Origin: Rikenellaceae bacterium
GTDB lineage: Bacteria > Bacteroidota > Bacteroidia > Bacteroidales > Rikenellaceae
Direction of reading: 5' to 3'
Assembly (NCBI GenBank): GCA_017936385.1
Contig: JAGBFQ010000035.1
Location: 31,714-95,713, forward strand
Length of the DNA: 64,000 nucleotides
In this document: one piece after another, positions 7,995-15,674 of the stretch
Position numbering within the stretch: the stretch's first letter is position 1
How the letters are laid out: every line of letters starts with the position of its first letter
Program-made: the position numbers and the translations under genes
Notes under the pieces: model-generated
What the model was told of the DNA's origin: nothing
The model's input: the letters and a program-made list of their open reading frames with translations, nothing else
Databases searched by the model: none

Positions 7995-8928
7995 ACATCT
8001 GCCCCTGAAAAGCGTTCATGCGCTCCAAGCGGGCGCACAGACGATTGATGACGTGGTGACTGCGCAGACCCTGCCAACCCATACCTTCGTGACGAAACGC
8101 GGCTGGAACTTCGCTCACGATACGTTCGACAGCCGTATCGGGGCGCAGACGGCGAACTCCCTCGGCCAACAGAGCGACATACTCCTCGGGAGTGAAGAAA
8201 CGATACTCCTCGGGATGGCTCACATAGTCCCGTTCCATGGCCGTACCACGAAATATTTGCAGTTGGTGAAATTTTACGGTAGCCAACCGAAGAGAGTTTA
8301 TTTGAGCAATGGTTTGCAGCACCATATCGTCCCCTTCGCCCGGCAGACCTATGATAAAGTGGCCTCCACAAGGAATTCCACGTTGGTGGCACAACTCCAC
8401 AGCGCGAACCGAGTCCTGCCACGTATGACCGCGATTCACACGACGCAGAGTCGCATCAAAGGCCGACTCCATACCAAATTCCACGGCAACATAATACCTC
8501 TCGCGCAGTTCGGCCACAAGGTCGAGGACCGATTCATCCACACAATCGGGTCGCGTGCCGATAATCAATCCAGCCACATCCTCACCTCGCAGAGCCTCTT
8601 GGTATCGGTTGCGAAGAACCTCAACGGGCGCGTACGTATTGGAATAGGCCTGAAAATAAACCAACCATCGTGCCCCCGGCACCCAGCTACGGGCATGGAA
8701 CTCGCGGCCAGCAGCCATCTGTTCGCTTATACTCCGACTACGGTCGGCATAGCGCGGCGAGAAGGCATCATTATTACAAAACGTGCAGCCTCCCACGCCC
8801 ACCCGTCCATCGCGGTTGGGGCATGAGAAGCCCGCGTCGATACTCAATTTACGGATTTCGCACTCGAACGTATTACGATAATATCTCGCCGAGCCATAGA
8901 ACGGTCGGTCGTCGCCCCAAGGATACAT
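7984..8928 (-). CDS. Radical SAM protein, TIGR01212 / YhcC family
   Basis: This 314-residue protein belongs to the radical SAM superfamily. The cluster-binding segment is CPNRDGRVGVGGCTFC (residues ~35-50), in which the spaced cysteines of the TIGR01212/YhcC group replace the simple CxxxCxxC. Other family segments are VYFQAYSNTYAP, IIGTRPDCV, VEFGMES, GGHFIIGLPGE and VKFHQLQIFRGT. The reaction is not established for this family with certainty. It is the last gene of a run with the TPR gene (gap 21 bases) and cstA. No SPASM-like extra cluster domain is visible. Confidence 0.9.
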   Translation of the reverse strand: MYPWGDDRPFYGSARYYRNTFECEIRKLSIDAGFSCPNRDGRVGVGGCTFCNNDAFSPRYADRSRSISEQMAAGREFHARSWVPGARWLVYFQAYSNTYAPVEVLRNRYQEALRGEDVAGLIIGTRPDCVDESVLDLVAELRERYYVAVEFGMESAFDATLRRVNRGHTWQDSVRAVELCHQRGIPCGGHFIIGLPGEGDDMVLQTIAQINSLRLATVKFHQLQIFRGTAMERDYVSHPEEYRFFTPEEYVALLAEGVRRLRPDTAVERIVSEVPAAFRHEGMGWQGLRSHHVINRLCARLERMNAFQGQMFCG

Positions 8929-8949
8929 ACTGTTATCTCTCGAAACGAG

Positions 8950-9660
8950 TTATTTGCGCGTCGCCTTCAAGGCCTCAACGAAGTCCGGGAAGCGTTTCCA
9001 TAGGTGTTCGGTCTGCAACCACAACTCTCGAGCCAGCGCACGGCGAGCGGGTTTATCCTTGGCTATTTCGGTCAGATAGTCCTCGTCGGTTGGATGTTCA
9101 TCGCGCGTGAACTCCTCGTAGAAGTGCGCAAAGCGCGTTTGGAATCTACGCAGGTGGCCCTCGGTCAGCACTCCGTTGCGTCGCCAATCATACCACAGAG
9201 CAAGAATTGTCTTATCGGCATAGCGGTCGCTGATGTCGTTGATTATCTCGTCATAGAGGTCATACTCCTCCAGCGCAAGGTAGGCATAGCCCAAGCGAGT
9301 GGTAGCCTCCAAGTGGTCCTCAGAGTCAAGCTCAAGCAACATCTCCAGCATTGCAGCGCACAACTCAAAGTCGCCCACCAAGAAGTGGTCGATACTCGAA
9401 AAGTTAATCAAGAACAGCGCAGCGCGGGTGTTCTCGTCCTCCCACTCAAGTTCAATCTCGGAGTCGTCGGGCAGCAACTCGACCAAGCGTTGGAACGCCT
9501 GATAGCGCATATCGCAAGCCTTTTCGACCTCGCCCTTAAGTTCGAGGCGGTGCGAATCTTCAAGAATCGCGGCGAAATCGTAGTCACCCGAACGGTCATT
9601 CGCATTGGGAACGATGACAAACGTTTGGTGAATGGTGGGTTTAAGCCGTGGTTTTTGCAT
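8950..9660 (-). CDS. Tetratricopeptide-like protein of unknown function
   Basis: The 236-residue acidic cytoplasmic protein appears to be all-helical, with TPR-like repeats in its centre (for example AAMLEMLLELDSEDHLEATT and LGYAYLALEEYDLYDEII). I do not recognise a named family. The start lies inside the last codons of cstA (20-base overlap), implying translational coupling, and the radical SAM gene follows 21 bases later. This fixed position suggests the three are made together; a shared function is not demonstrated. Confidence 0.7.
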   Translation of the reverse strand: MQKPRLKPTIHQTFVIVPNANDRSGDYDFAAILEDSHRLELKGEVEKACDMRYQAFQRLVELLPDDSEIELEWEDENTRAALFLINFSSIDHFLVGDFELCAAMLEMLLELDSEDHLEATTRLGYAYLALEEYDLYDEIINDISDRYADKTILALWYDWRRNGVLTEGHLRRFQTRFAHFYEEFTRDEHPTDEDYLTEIAKDKPARRALARELWLQTEHLWKRFPDFVEALKATRK

Positions 9661-11110
9661 TTCGAGCTTCGGAATTGAATACGTAAATAAAATATGAGGT
9701 GATTATAAGTGTCAACACACCAGCCAGGATGCGGCCCAAAGTACTCTCCAAAGCCAACATCTGACCTGCGGTGAACAGGTAGCAACTGCAAACATAGGTC
9801 ATGAACACAGCCGGAATCATCGCAATGACAACCGGTCCGCGACGGCGCACAAGGAAGATGCATATTGCCCACAGGGTGAATACACTGAGCGTTTGGTTGA
9901 ACCACGCAAAGTAGCTCCACAGCGTGCGGAAGTCCGTTGCCAAGATGATGAATACAGCCAGCGCAAAAATCGGAAGGCTCACAGCCACACGTTTCCACAG
10001 AGTCTTCTGCTCGACGCCCATAGCATCGGCAATCATCAGTCGCGCCGAACGGAATGCCGTATCACCCGAAGTAATCGCCGCACCCACTACGCCAAACATT
10101 ACCATCACAGCTATCACATGACCGAGGGTCTGGTTAGCAATCATATCGACCAACACCGCAGCGTTGTTACGATTGGCTGCCAGCGCATCATTCAGTCCCT
10201 CGACGTCACCCCAGAAGGCCATAGCAATGGCGGCCCAAATCAGAGCAATGATACTCTCCGAAATCATGGCGCCGTAGAACACCGGTCGACATTGATTTTC
10301 GTTGGTCAGGCAGCGAGCCATCAGTGGCGACTGTGTGGCATGGAAACCCGAAATTGCTCCGCAGGCAATGGTCAGGAACAGCGTCGGAAAGATGGGGAAC
10401 TTCTCGGGATTGGCTATTTGGTTGCGGAAACTGAGTTCGGGAATTGTGTAGTCGCCCCCAAAGAGCAATACACCCAAAATTCCAATAGCCATAGCCACCA
10501 GTGCAAAGCCAAACACGGGGTAGATTCGTCCGATAATTTTATCAACCGGGAACAGCGTGGCAATGATATAGTAAACGAGTATACAACCCATCACCATCAG
10601 TACGGTAAAACCAAAACCATTGACGTTGAGTGTATTTGTCGACTCGGGCAACCACTTTGCAATCAGTTCGGCAGGTTGCGACATAAACACCGCACCCACC
10701 AACACCATCAGTGCCACGGTGAACACCAGATTGAAAACGCCCATACCTTGTCCGAGATATTTTCGGATAATATCAGGCAGGCTCATACCGCCCTCTCTAA
10801 GCGACATCACGCCGGCCACAAAGTCGTGCATTGCACCAAAAAATATACCGCCCAAGGTAATCCACACAAAAGCCACGGGTCCGTAAGCGGCACCAAGCAC
10901 AGCGCCAAAGATAGGTCCCAGGCCGGCGATATTAAGCAGTTGAATCAGAAAAGTTTTCCACATCGGCATCGGGACATAGTCCACGCCGTCAAATTTGCTT
11001 TCGGAGGGAACTTTTCGTACCACACTAATACCGCAAACTCGTTCAAGTATTCTTCCGTACACGAAATATGCAGCCACCAACAATGCGAGGCAAACCAAAA
11101 AAGTAATCAT
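9641..11110 (-). CDS. cstA: CstA family transporter (carbon starvation protein)
   Basis: This integral membrane protein of 489 residues has about 13-14 hydrophobic segments. Family motifs include LNIAGLGPIFGAVLGAAYGP, LGGIFFGAMHDFVAG and ISGFHATQSPLMARC. CstA proteins of enterobacteria are implicated in peptide and pyruvate uptake under starvation. This short form, common in Bacteroidetes, lacks the extra C-terminal helices of the ~700-residue E. coli protein. A TAAATTTG -7 box is found on the minus strand at 11134-11141, 24 bases upstream. The 3' end overlaps the TPR gene by 20 bases. Substrate specificity is inferred only. Confidence 0.9.
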   Translation of the reverse strand: MITFLVCLALLVAAYFVYGRILERVCGISVVRKVPSESKFDGVDYVPMPMWKTFLIQLLNIAGLGPIFGAVLGAAYGPVAFVWITLGGIFFGAMHDFVAGVMSLREGGMSLPDIIRKYLGQGMGVFNLVFTVALMVLVGAVFMSQPAELIAKWLPESTNTLNVNGFGFTVLMVMGCILVYYIIATLFPVDKIIGRIYPVFGFALVAMAIGILGVLLFGGDYTIPELSFRNQIANPEKFPIFPTLFLTIACGAISGFHATQSPLMARCLTNENQCRPVFYGAMISESIIALIWAAIAMAFWGDVEGLNDALAANRNNAAVLVDMIANQTLGHVIAVMVMFGVVGAAITSGDTAFRSARLMIADAMGVEQKTLWKRVAVSLPIFALAVFIILATDFRTLWSYFAWFNQTLSVFTLWAICIFLVRRRGPVVIAMIPAVFMTYVCSCYLFTAGQMLALESTLGRILAGVLTLIITSYFIYVFNSEARNAKTTA

Positions 11111-11133
11111 ACCTTAGCGATATAAAATTTGGG

Positions 11134-11141
11134 CAAATTTA
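11134..11141 (-). promoter_or_regulatory. -7 promoter element of cstA
   Basis: TAAATTTG on the minus strand, 24 bases upstream of the cstA ATG. No clear -33 element. Confidence 0.45.
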
Positions 11142-11185
11142 TAAAAAAAGCGCGAAACACGTACATTATTTTGCCAAATATAGTG

Positions 11186-11213
11186 CTTGAAATCGGAAAA
11201 ACTATTATATTTG
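11186..11213 (+). promoter_or_regulatory. Promoter of tRNA-Thr
   Basis: TATATTTG (11206-11213) fits the -7 consensus. CTTG (11186-11189) is a weak, slightly close -33. The tRNA starts 25 bases downstream. Confidence 0.5.
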
Positions 11214-11237
11214 CGTGCTTTTTCGCCGAAAAAAGTT

Positions 11238-11310
11238 GCCGTAATAGCTCAGTCGGTAGAGCATTTCACTCGTAATGAAAAGGTCTCGAGTTCGAGTCTC
11301 GATTACGGCT
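11238..11310 (+). tRNA. tRNA-Thr (anticodon CGT)
   Basis: The 73-base cloverleaf can be drawn fully. Acceptor GCCGTAA pairs with TTACGGC, the D-arm is GCTC/GAGC, the anticodon stem TTTCA/TGAAA has loop CTCGTAA giving anticodon CGT, and the T-arm TCGAG/CTCGA has loop TTCGAGT. CCA is not encoded. It decodes ACG. Confidence 0.95.
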
Positions 11311-11324
11311 CTGGAAAATCAAAA

Positions 11325-11363
11325 GAGCGTGTCCAATAGGTTTTTGGACACGCTCTTTTTTTT
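11325..11363. terminator. Bidirectional terminator between tRNA-Thr and trpB
   Basis: GAGCGTGTCCAA pairs with TTGGACACGCTC around a 7-base loop and is followed by eight T; A-rich sequence precedes it. The core is nearly identical to the orphan hairpin at 27131. Confidence 0.88.
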
Positions 11364-11389
11364 CGAAAGGTCTATAATCTGTCGTCCGA

Positions 11390-12751
11390 TTAGATAATCT
11401 TGTCGAGTTCGGCAATGTACTTAGCAATCTCGGCGTCGGTAACCTCGTAGTTTTGGAGGTTGCCCGCAAAGTACTGCTCATAGGCAAACATATCAACCAT
11501 ACCATGACCCGAAAGGTTGAACAGAATGGTCTTGCTGGTTCCCTCCTCCTTGCACTTCAAAGCCTCGCGGATGGCATAAGCAATGGCGTGGGTCGACTCG
11601 GGTGCAGGGATGATACCCTCGGCCTGCGAGAACAGAACACCCGCCTTCAAGGTTTCGAGTTGAGGAATGTCGGCCGCCTCGATGAAACCGTCCTTCAACA
11701 GTTGGCTCACAATCGAACCTGCGCCGTGGTAGCGCAGACCTCCCGCGTGAATGTTGGCGGGTTGGAAGTTGTGACCCAAAGTAAACATAGGCAACAGAGG
11801 CGTCAAACCTACGTTATCACCAAAGTCATATTGGAACACACCGCGGGTCAACTTGGGACAGCTTTGAGGTTCAACGGCCACACAACGGGTTTTGAGTCCT
11901 TTGGCCCAATTCTCACGCAGGAACGGGAAAGCGATACCTGCGAAGTTGCTACCTCCACCGAAGCAACCAATCACCACGTCGGGATAATCACCCGTAAGCT
12001 CCAACTGTTTGAGGCACTCCTCGCCGATAACGGTTTGGTGCAACAACACGTGGTTGAGCACACTACCCAAGCAGTAACGAGTGTCTTTCTGATTTTTGAC
12101 AGCCATCTCGACAGCCTCCGAGATTGCGATACCCAGAGTTCCGGGGCAGTTGGGGTCTTTCTCGAGGATTGCGCGACCTGCGTCGGTCAGGTTGGTGGGC
12201 GACGGGAAGATATTTGCACCCCAGGTCTTCATCATCAGACGACGATAGGGCTTTTGCTCGCAGCTCACCTTAACCATATAGACATCCACGTCGATACCGA
12301 AGTGCTTACCTGCCATGGCGATGGCCGAGCCCCATTGACCTGCACCTGTTTCGGTGGTCAGGTGTTTGATGCCTTGAATTTTGTTGTAGTAGGCTTGGGG
12401 AACCGCCGAGTTGGTTTTGTGCGAGCCCGAAGGCGACACGCTCTCGTTCTTGAAGTAAATCTTGGCAGGGGTTTGCAGCATACGTTCCAGACCATGGGCG
12501 CGCACCAACGGGGTGTTACGCCAGATGCGGAAGATGTCTTGCACCTCCTCGGGGATGTCGATATAACGTTCGGTCGAAAGTTCCTGTTTGGCCAGCTCAT
12601 GTGCAAACACCACCGACAGGTCGTCGACGGTCATCGGTTTACGAGTTTGGGGGTTGAGGGGCGGCAGCGGTTTGGTGGGCATGTCCGCCACGATGTTGTA
12701 CCATTGCTTGGGGTTTTCACTCTCCGGAAGCAAAATCTTCTTGGTTACCAT
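11390..12751 (-). CDS. trpB: Tryptophan synthase beta chain, TrpB2 type
   Basis: This PLP enzyme of 453 residues joins indole and serine to form tryptophan. It belongs to the TrpB2 (TIGR01415) branch, which is longer than ordinary TrpB and often occurs without TrpA. Evidence is the N-terminal extension, the Schiff-base lysine in SGSHKTNSA (~residue 112), GAGQWGSA and the phosphate-binding GCFGGGSNF. No other trp gene is adjacent, so it may work as an indole-salvage enzyme rather than with TrpA. Its expression is apparently controlled by a leader peptide with three consecutive Trp codons and a terminator hairpin upstream, which ties it to tryptophan supply. Start MVTKKILLPE at 12751. Confidence 0.92.
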   Translation of the reverse strand: MVTKKILLPESENPKQWYNIVADMPTKPLPPLNPQTRKPMTVDDLSVVFAHELAKQELSTERYIDIPEEVQDIFRIWRNTPLVRAHGLERMLQTPAKIYFKNESVSPSGSHKTNSAVPQAYYNKIQGIKHLTTETGAGQWGSAIAMAGKHFGIDVDVYMVKVSCEQKPYRRLMMKTWGANIFPSPTNLTDAGRAILEKDPNCPGTLGIAISEAVEMAVKNQKDTRYCLGSVLNHVLLHQTVIGEECLKQLELTGDYPDVVIGCFGGGSNFAGIAFPFLRENWAKGLKTRCVAVEPQSCPKLTRGVFQYDFGDNVGLTPLLPMFTLGHNFQPANIHAGGLRYHGAGSIVSQLLKDGFIEAADIPQLETLKAGVLFSQAEGIIPAPESTHAIAYAIREALKCKEEGTSKTILFNLSGHGMVDMFAYEQYFAGNLQNYEVTDAEIAKYIAELDKII

Positions 12752-12851
12752 AGTAGTATGATGTTTTGTATATTTATTTTTGTTTAGTAGTTATGTTCCG
12801 TTTTTTGTTGTGCAGCCCGAGGTTTTACCGCGTTGTCTGCTCGAAATATTA

Positions 12852-12880
12852 GCCCCCGTCGTCAACCAAACAACGGGGGC
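12852..12880 (-). terminator. Attenuator hairpin (segments 3:4) of the trp leader
   Basis: In the minus-strand RNA, GCCCCCGUUGU pairs with ACGACGGGGGC over 11 bp (one G-U) around a 7-base loop. The tail is UAAUAUUU rather than a pure U-run. The 5' arm can alternatively pair with AACAAUGG immediately after the leader stop codon (plus-strand 12923-12930). That segment can in turn pair with CCGUUG in the leader peptide codons (plus-strand 12939-12944), giving the classical 1:2, 2:3, 3:4 alternatives. Confidence 0.7.
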
Positions 12881-12929
12881 AATATTCTGTTTTATATATT
12901 TACATACACGTCCATCGCGCTACCATTGT

Positions 12930-12983
12930 TTAGTCTTCCAACGGGAGCCACCACCAACGTGCGATATGTAAATTCTGTCTCAT
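12930..12983 (-). CDS. trp leader peptide with three consecutive Trp codons
   Basis: The small ORF encodes MRQNLHIARWWWLPLED (17 residues). Three TGG codons in a row are very unlikely by chance in an ORF this short placed in the leader of trpB2. Stalling of the ribosome at these codons when charged tRNA-Trp is scarce would cover the CCGUUG segment that follows. That would free the post-stop segment to disrupt the hairpin at 12852-12880. The -7 box ends only 8 bases before the ATG, so the leader is probably translated from a leaderless or almost leaderless transcript. Direct evidence is the sequence; regulation is inferred from the family of trp attenuators. Confidence 0.8.
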   Translation of the reverse strand: MRQNLHIARWWWLPLED

Positions 12984-12991
12984 TTCAACCG

Positions 12992-13023
12992 CAAACTTAC
13001 GCAGTTTTTTTTAGACCTCCAAA
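12992..13023 (-). promoter_or_regulatory. Promoter of the trp leader-trpB transcript
   Basis: On the minus strand TTTG (13020-13023) and TAAGTTTG (12992-12999) are spaced by 20 bases, an exact fit to the Bacteroidetes consensus. The predicted transcription start falls within a few bases of the leader ATG at 12983. Confidence 0.75.
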
Positions 13024-13032
13024 TTTTTGTGT

Positions 13033-14343
13033 CTAAAAATTATACTGCACCATTGTCTGTATACGATTGGCGTGTCCGGCGTTGCCACCTTGGTTCTTGC
13101 GTGTGCCGTACAGATACTCGAGTGCGATTTGGCAGTTGGGGGCTAACTTATAGAAGATATTGGCAAAGATGTATTGTCCGCGTTTGTAGTCGCCGTCGGC
13201 CGAGTAGCCATCCGAGTGGTCGACATTGACCTCGGAGTAGCCGCCCGAGATAAAGATTCGCGGCGTGATGTTGTATTTAAGCGCGGCCTGCCAACCCCAC
13301 ATTGTGGGCATCTGCATTTTGCCCGAATCGCCCGTTTTGGTTACAAGGTCGAGTGACGAGCCGTGCAGGTCGTTGATGTAAGGCGATATACCTTTACCAT
13401 AGATGCCGTTCATACAGAGGTTGAAGTGGCGGGCAAAGCCTATGTTACCGCTCAACTGCACGCCGTAGCCGACCGCCTTGCGATTGTCGTCTGCCACCAA
13501 GTCGCGGTAGTACATCGTGCGAATGAGTCCCGACACACGCAGATGGCTCTGTTGGTAACGTCCCCAGCCATATTGTACATAGGCCACAAAGTCGGGAATA
13601 CGTTGAGTCTGTGCGGCGGTGCGTTCCGACGAGTAGGTAGCCTCTACGCGCGGAGTTTCGGCGGCCACGGCCATCGAGAAGTGTTGGCCGAAGCTGTGCG
13701 TGTAGCGAATCACCTCGTTGAAGTTGGCGTTGTAGGCGTTGGGACCTTCGTAGTCGATGGTTGTCGGACCTGCCATCGGGTCGCAGAAGGTGGAGTAGGT
13801 ACGACCAAAAAGGAACCCTTTGAACGACACGAAAGCGTGGCGCAGTTGCATGCCAAAGTTCTGCCCGCGGAAGTCCGTCTCGACGTAGGTTACCACGTCA
13901 CCCAGCAGCCTCGAATGGGCTATGCCCTTGACAAACAGCCGCGAGGTTGTAACGCTCATGAATAGTTTCTGGCGATTGGCCCAGGTGGGACTCACCGAGA
14001 TGTCGTAGGGTACAAAGTCGCTATCACCCACCATACCCTCGAAATCGTAACCCGCACGCAGACTTACCGCGCCACCAACGGCCACCGATAGGCGGTTATC
14101 GTGCGAGGTGACAATCACTCCCGGGCGATGCATCATCTTGAACCCATCGACGTGGTTACGGTCGAAAATCAGAGTCGCTCCGGCGCAGGCTCGTCGTTCA
14201 ACCGTGTCACGGCTCGAGGGGTGGTACTTGTAGACTCCCATCACCACCACATGTGGTTTGTAGTCGGGAGTCGGACAACATTGACCTCGGGCAACGGTCG
14301 CCGCCACCACAAAGGCCGAACATAAGAGTAGAATTTTTTTCAT
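13033..14343 (-). CDS. DcaP-like outer-membrane porin
   Basis: The 436-residue protein has a signal peptide (MKKILLLCSAFVVAATVARG). It consists of alternating amphipathic strands ending in the outer-membrane type C-terminal Phe (RIQTMVQYNF). The segments VTYVETDFRGQNFGMQLRHA, FGRTYSTFCDP and GPTTIDYEGPNA resemble the DcaP-like trimeric porin family. A role in passive uptake of small solutes across the outer membrane is inferred. No terminator with a T-run is seen before the trp promoter, which starts ten bases after the stop. Some read-through into the trp leader is therefore possible. Confidence 0.75.
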   Translation of the reverse strand: MKKILLLCSAFVVAATVARGQCCPTPDYKPHVVVMGVYKYHPSSRDTVERRACAGATLIFDRNHVDGFKMMHRPGVIVTSHDNRLSVAVGGAVSLRAGYDFEGMVGDSDFVPYDISVSPTWANRQKLFMSVTTSRLFVKGIAHSRLLGDVVTYVETDFRGQNFGMQLRHAFVSFKGFLFGRTYSTFCDPMAGPTTIDYEGPNAYNANFNEVIRYTHSFGQHFSMAVAAETPRVEATYSSERTAAQTQRIPDFVAYVQYGWGRYQQSHLRVSGLIRTMYYRDLVADDNRKAVGYGVQLSGNIGFARHFNLCMNGIYGKGISPYINDLHGSSLDLVTKTGDSGKMQMPTMWGWQAALKYNITPRIFISGGYSEVNVDHSDGYSADGDYKRGQYIFANIFYKLAPNCQIALEYLYGTRKNQGGNAGHANRIQTMVQYNF

Positions 14344-14419
14344 AAAACTAATGATATTAGGTTATACCATATTGGATTATGCCGAAACCGAACTGCCGTT
14401 CGATTCGGTTGAACGCTTT

Positions 14420-14455
14420 TTTGGCAAGATTAATGCCAATATTTTCATATCTTTG
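14420..14455 (+). promoter_or_regulatory. Promoter of the phosphoesterase-RibD-MFS operon
   Basis: TATCTTTG at 14448-14455 fits the -7 element. A TTTG at 14420-14423 is slightly far (24-base spacer). The first start codon is at 14496. Confidence 0.5.
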
Positions 14456-14495
14456 CAGGGCGAACAGAATACGCCTTATTTAGCTCACTCGACAG

Positions 14496-15674
14496 ATGGC
14501 TTTCATTTATTGGACACTTACGGCTTTGGCCGTGATTATCGACCTCTGGGTAATTCACGCGCTGCGCAGGCGCGGGGCACGCTGTGGGATGTATCTCTAC
14601 GGAGTGTTCGCGCTGTTAACCGATGTAGTGACGCGAGGTGTTCCCTATATTACCGCCTTAGGTAAATGGCAATCGCTGATTCCCGTATTCTTAAGCTACG
14701 TATTCCTGCTTACGGCCTCCGTCAAGGTGCTGATTGCTGGAGGGTGGCTGCTCGACAAGCGTCGTGGCAGGGGGAGCAAAAGATGGCTCACTGCTTCGGT
14801 GGTGGCCTCGGTGGTGTTTCTCGGCGTGATGATTGCAGGGACAATCAGCCCCACACGAGGAATTTGCGTCAAACGTGTGGAGTTGTGCTTCGATAATCTG
14901 CCCGATGGTTTCGACGGAGAACGAATAGGCTTTTTTACCGACATGCACTTGGGCTCGCTGACTGCGGCCAACAAGATATTACAACAGGTTGTCGACTCGC
15001 TCAATGCAGCCGAGTGCCTGATAGTGGTCAACGGTGGCGACCTTATTAATATCCATAATTCGGAGCTAAAAGCCGAGCGACGCCGAGCGCTCTCCGAAAT
15101 CAACAGCCCGGTCTACTCCGTCATTGGTAACCACGACTTGGGATACTACCGTCGCGACACGCTCCAATACACCGTAGCACAATCGACAGCCGATTTTAAG
15201 GCTGCGGTGGATAGCCTCGGGTGGCGTAGATTGGACAACTCGTCGGTGTGGATTTACTCCCCAACGGGTGACAGCCTGCGACTTACGGGCGTGGAGTTCA
15301 ACCGACGTGCGGCCGACGACCGACACAAACGCACGGTTGGAGGAGTCAACATCGACTCGCTTGTAAGAGCCGACATTCCCGAGGGAGTGTTCAGCATCGT
15401 GGTCAGCCATATACCCCAATATTGGCACTCGTTGTGTGACACCCACGCGGCCGACCTTACGCTTGCGGGACACACCCATGCCATGCAGTGCAAGGTGCGA
15501 ATCGGTGAGTGCAAATGGTCGCCCGCAGCCCTGCTCTACGATGAGTGGGGAGGACTCTACCACGAGGGGCACAAAAAATTGTATATCAGTGAAGGAGTTG
15601 GCTTTGCAGGCATCCCCATACGCCTGGGAACGCCCCCCTCAATCACCATCATAACACTACGAAAATGCGAATAG
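14496..15674 (+). CDS. Membrane-anchored metallophosphoesterase (YkuE-like)
   Basis: The 392-residue protein has three or four N-terminal membrane helices (residues ~1-120) followed by a calcineurin-type phosphoesterase domain. Metal-binding motifs appear in order: FFTDMHLG (D-x-H), NGGDLIN (GD), IGNHDLGY (GNHD), VVSHIPQ and LAGHTHAMQ (GHTH). The YkuE-like group is thought to act on phospho-lipids or lipid-linked substrates at the membrane, but the substrate here is unknown. It is the first gene of an operon; the next gene starts 10 bases before its stop. Confidence 0.88.
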   Translation: MAFIYWTLTALAVIIDLWVIHALRRRGARCGMYLYGVFALLTDVVTRGVPYITALGKWQSLIPVFLSYVFLLTASVKVLIAGGWLLDKRRGRGSKRWLTASVVASVVFLGVMIAGTISPTRGICVKRVELCFDNLPDGFDGERIGFFTDMHLGSLTAANKILQQVVDSLNAAECLIVVNGGDLINIHNSELKAERRRALSEINSPVYSVIGNHDLGYYRRDTLQYTVAQSTADFKAAVDSLGWRRLDNSSVWIYSPTGDSLRLTGVEFNRRAADDRHKRTVGGVNIDSLVRADIPEGVFSIVVSHIPQYWHSLCDTHAADLTLAGHTHAMQCKVRIGECKWSPAALLYDEWGGLYHEGHKKLYISEGVGFAGIPIRLGTPPSITIITLRKCE

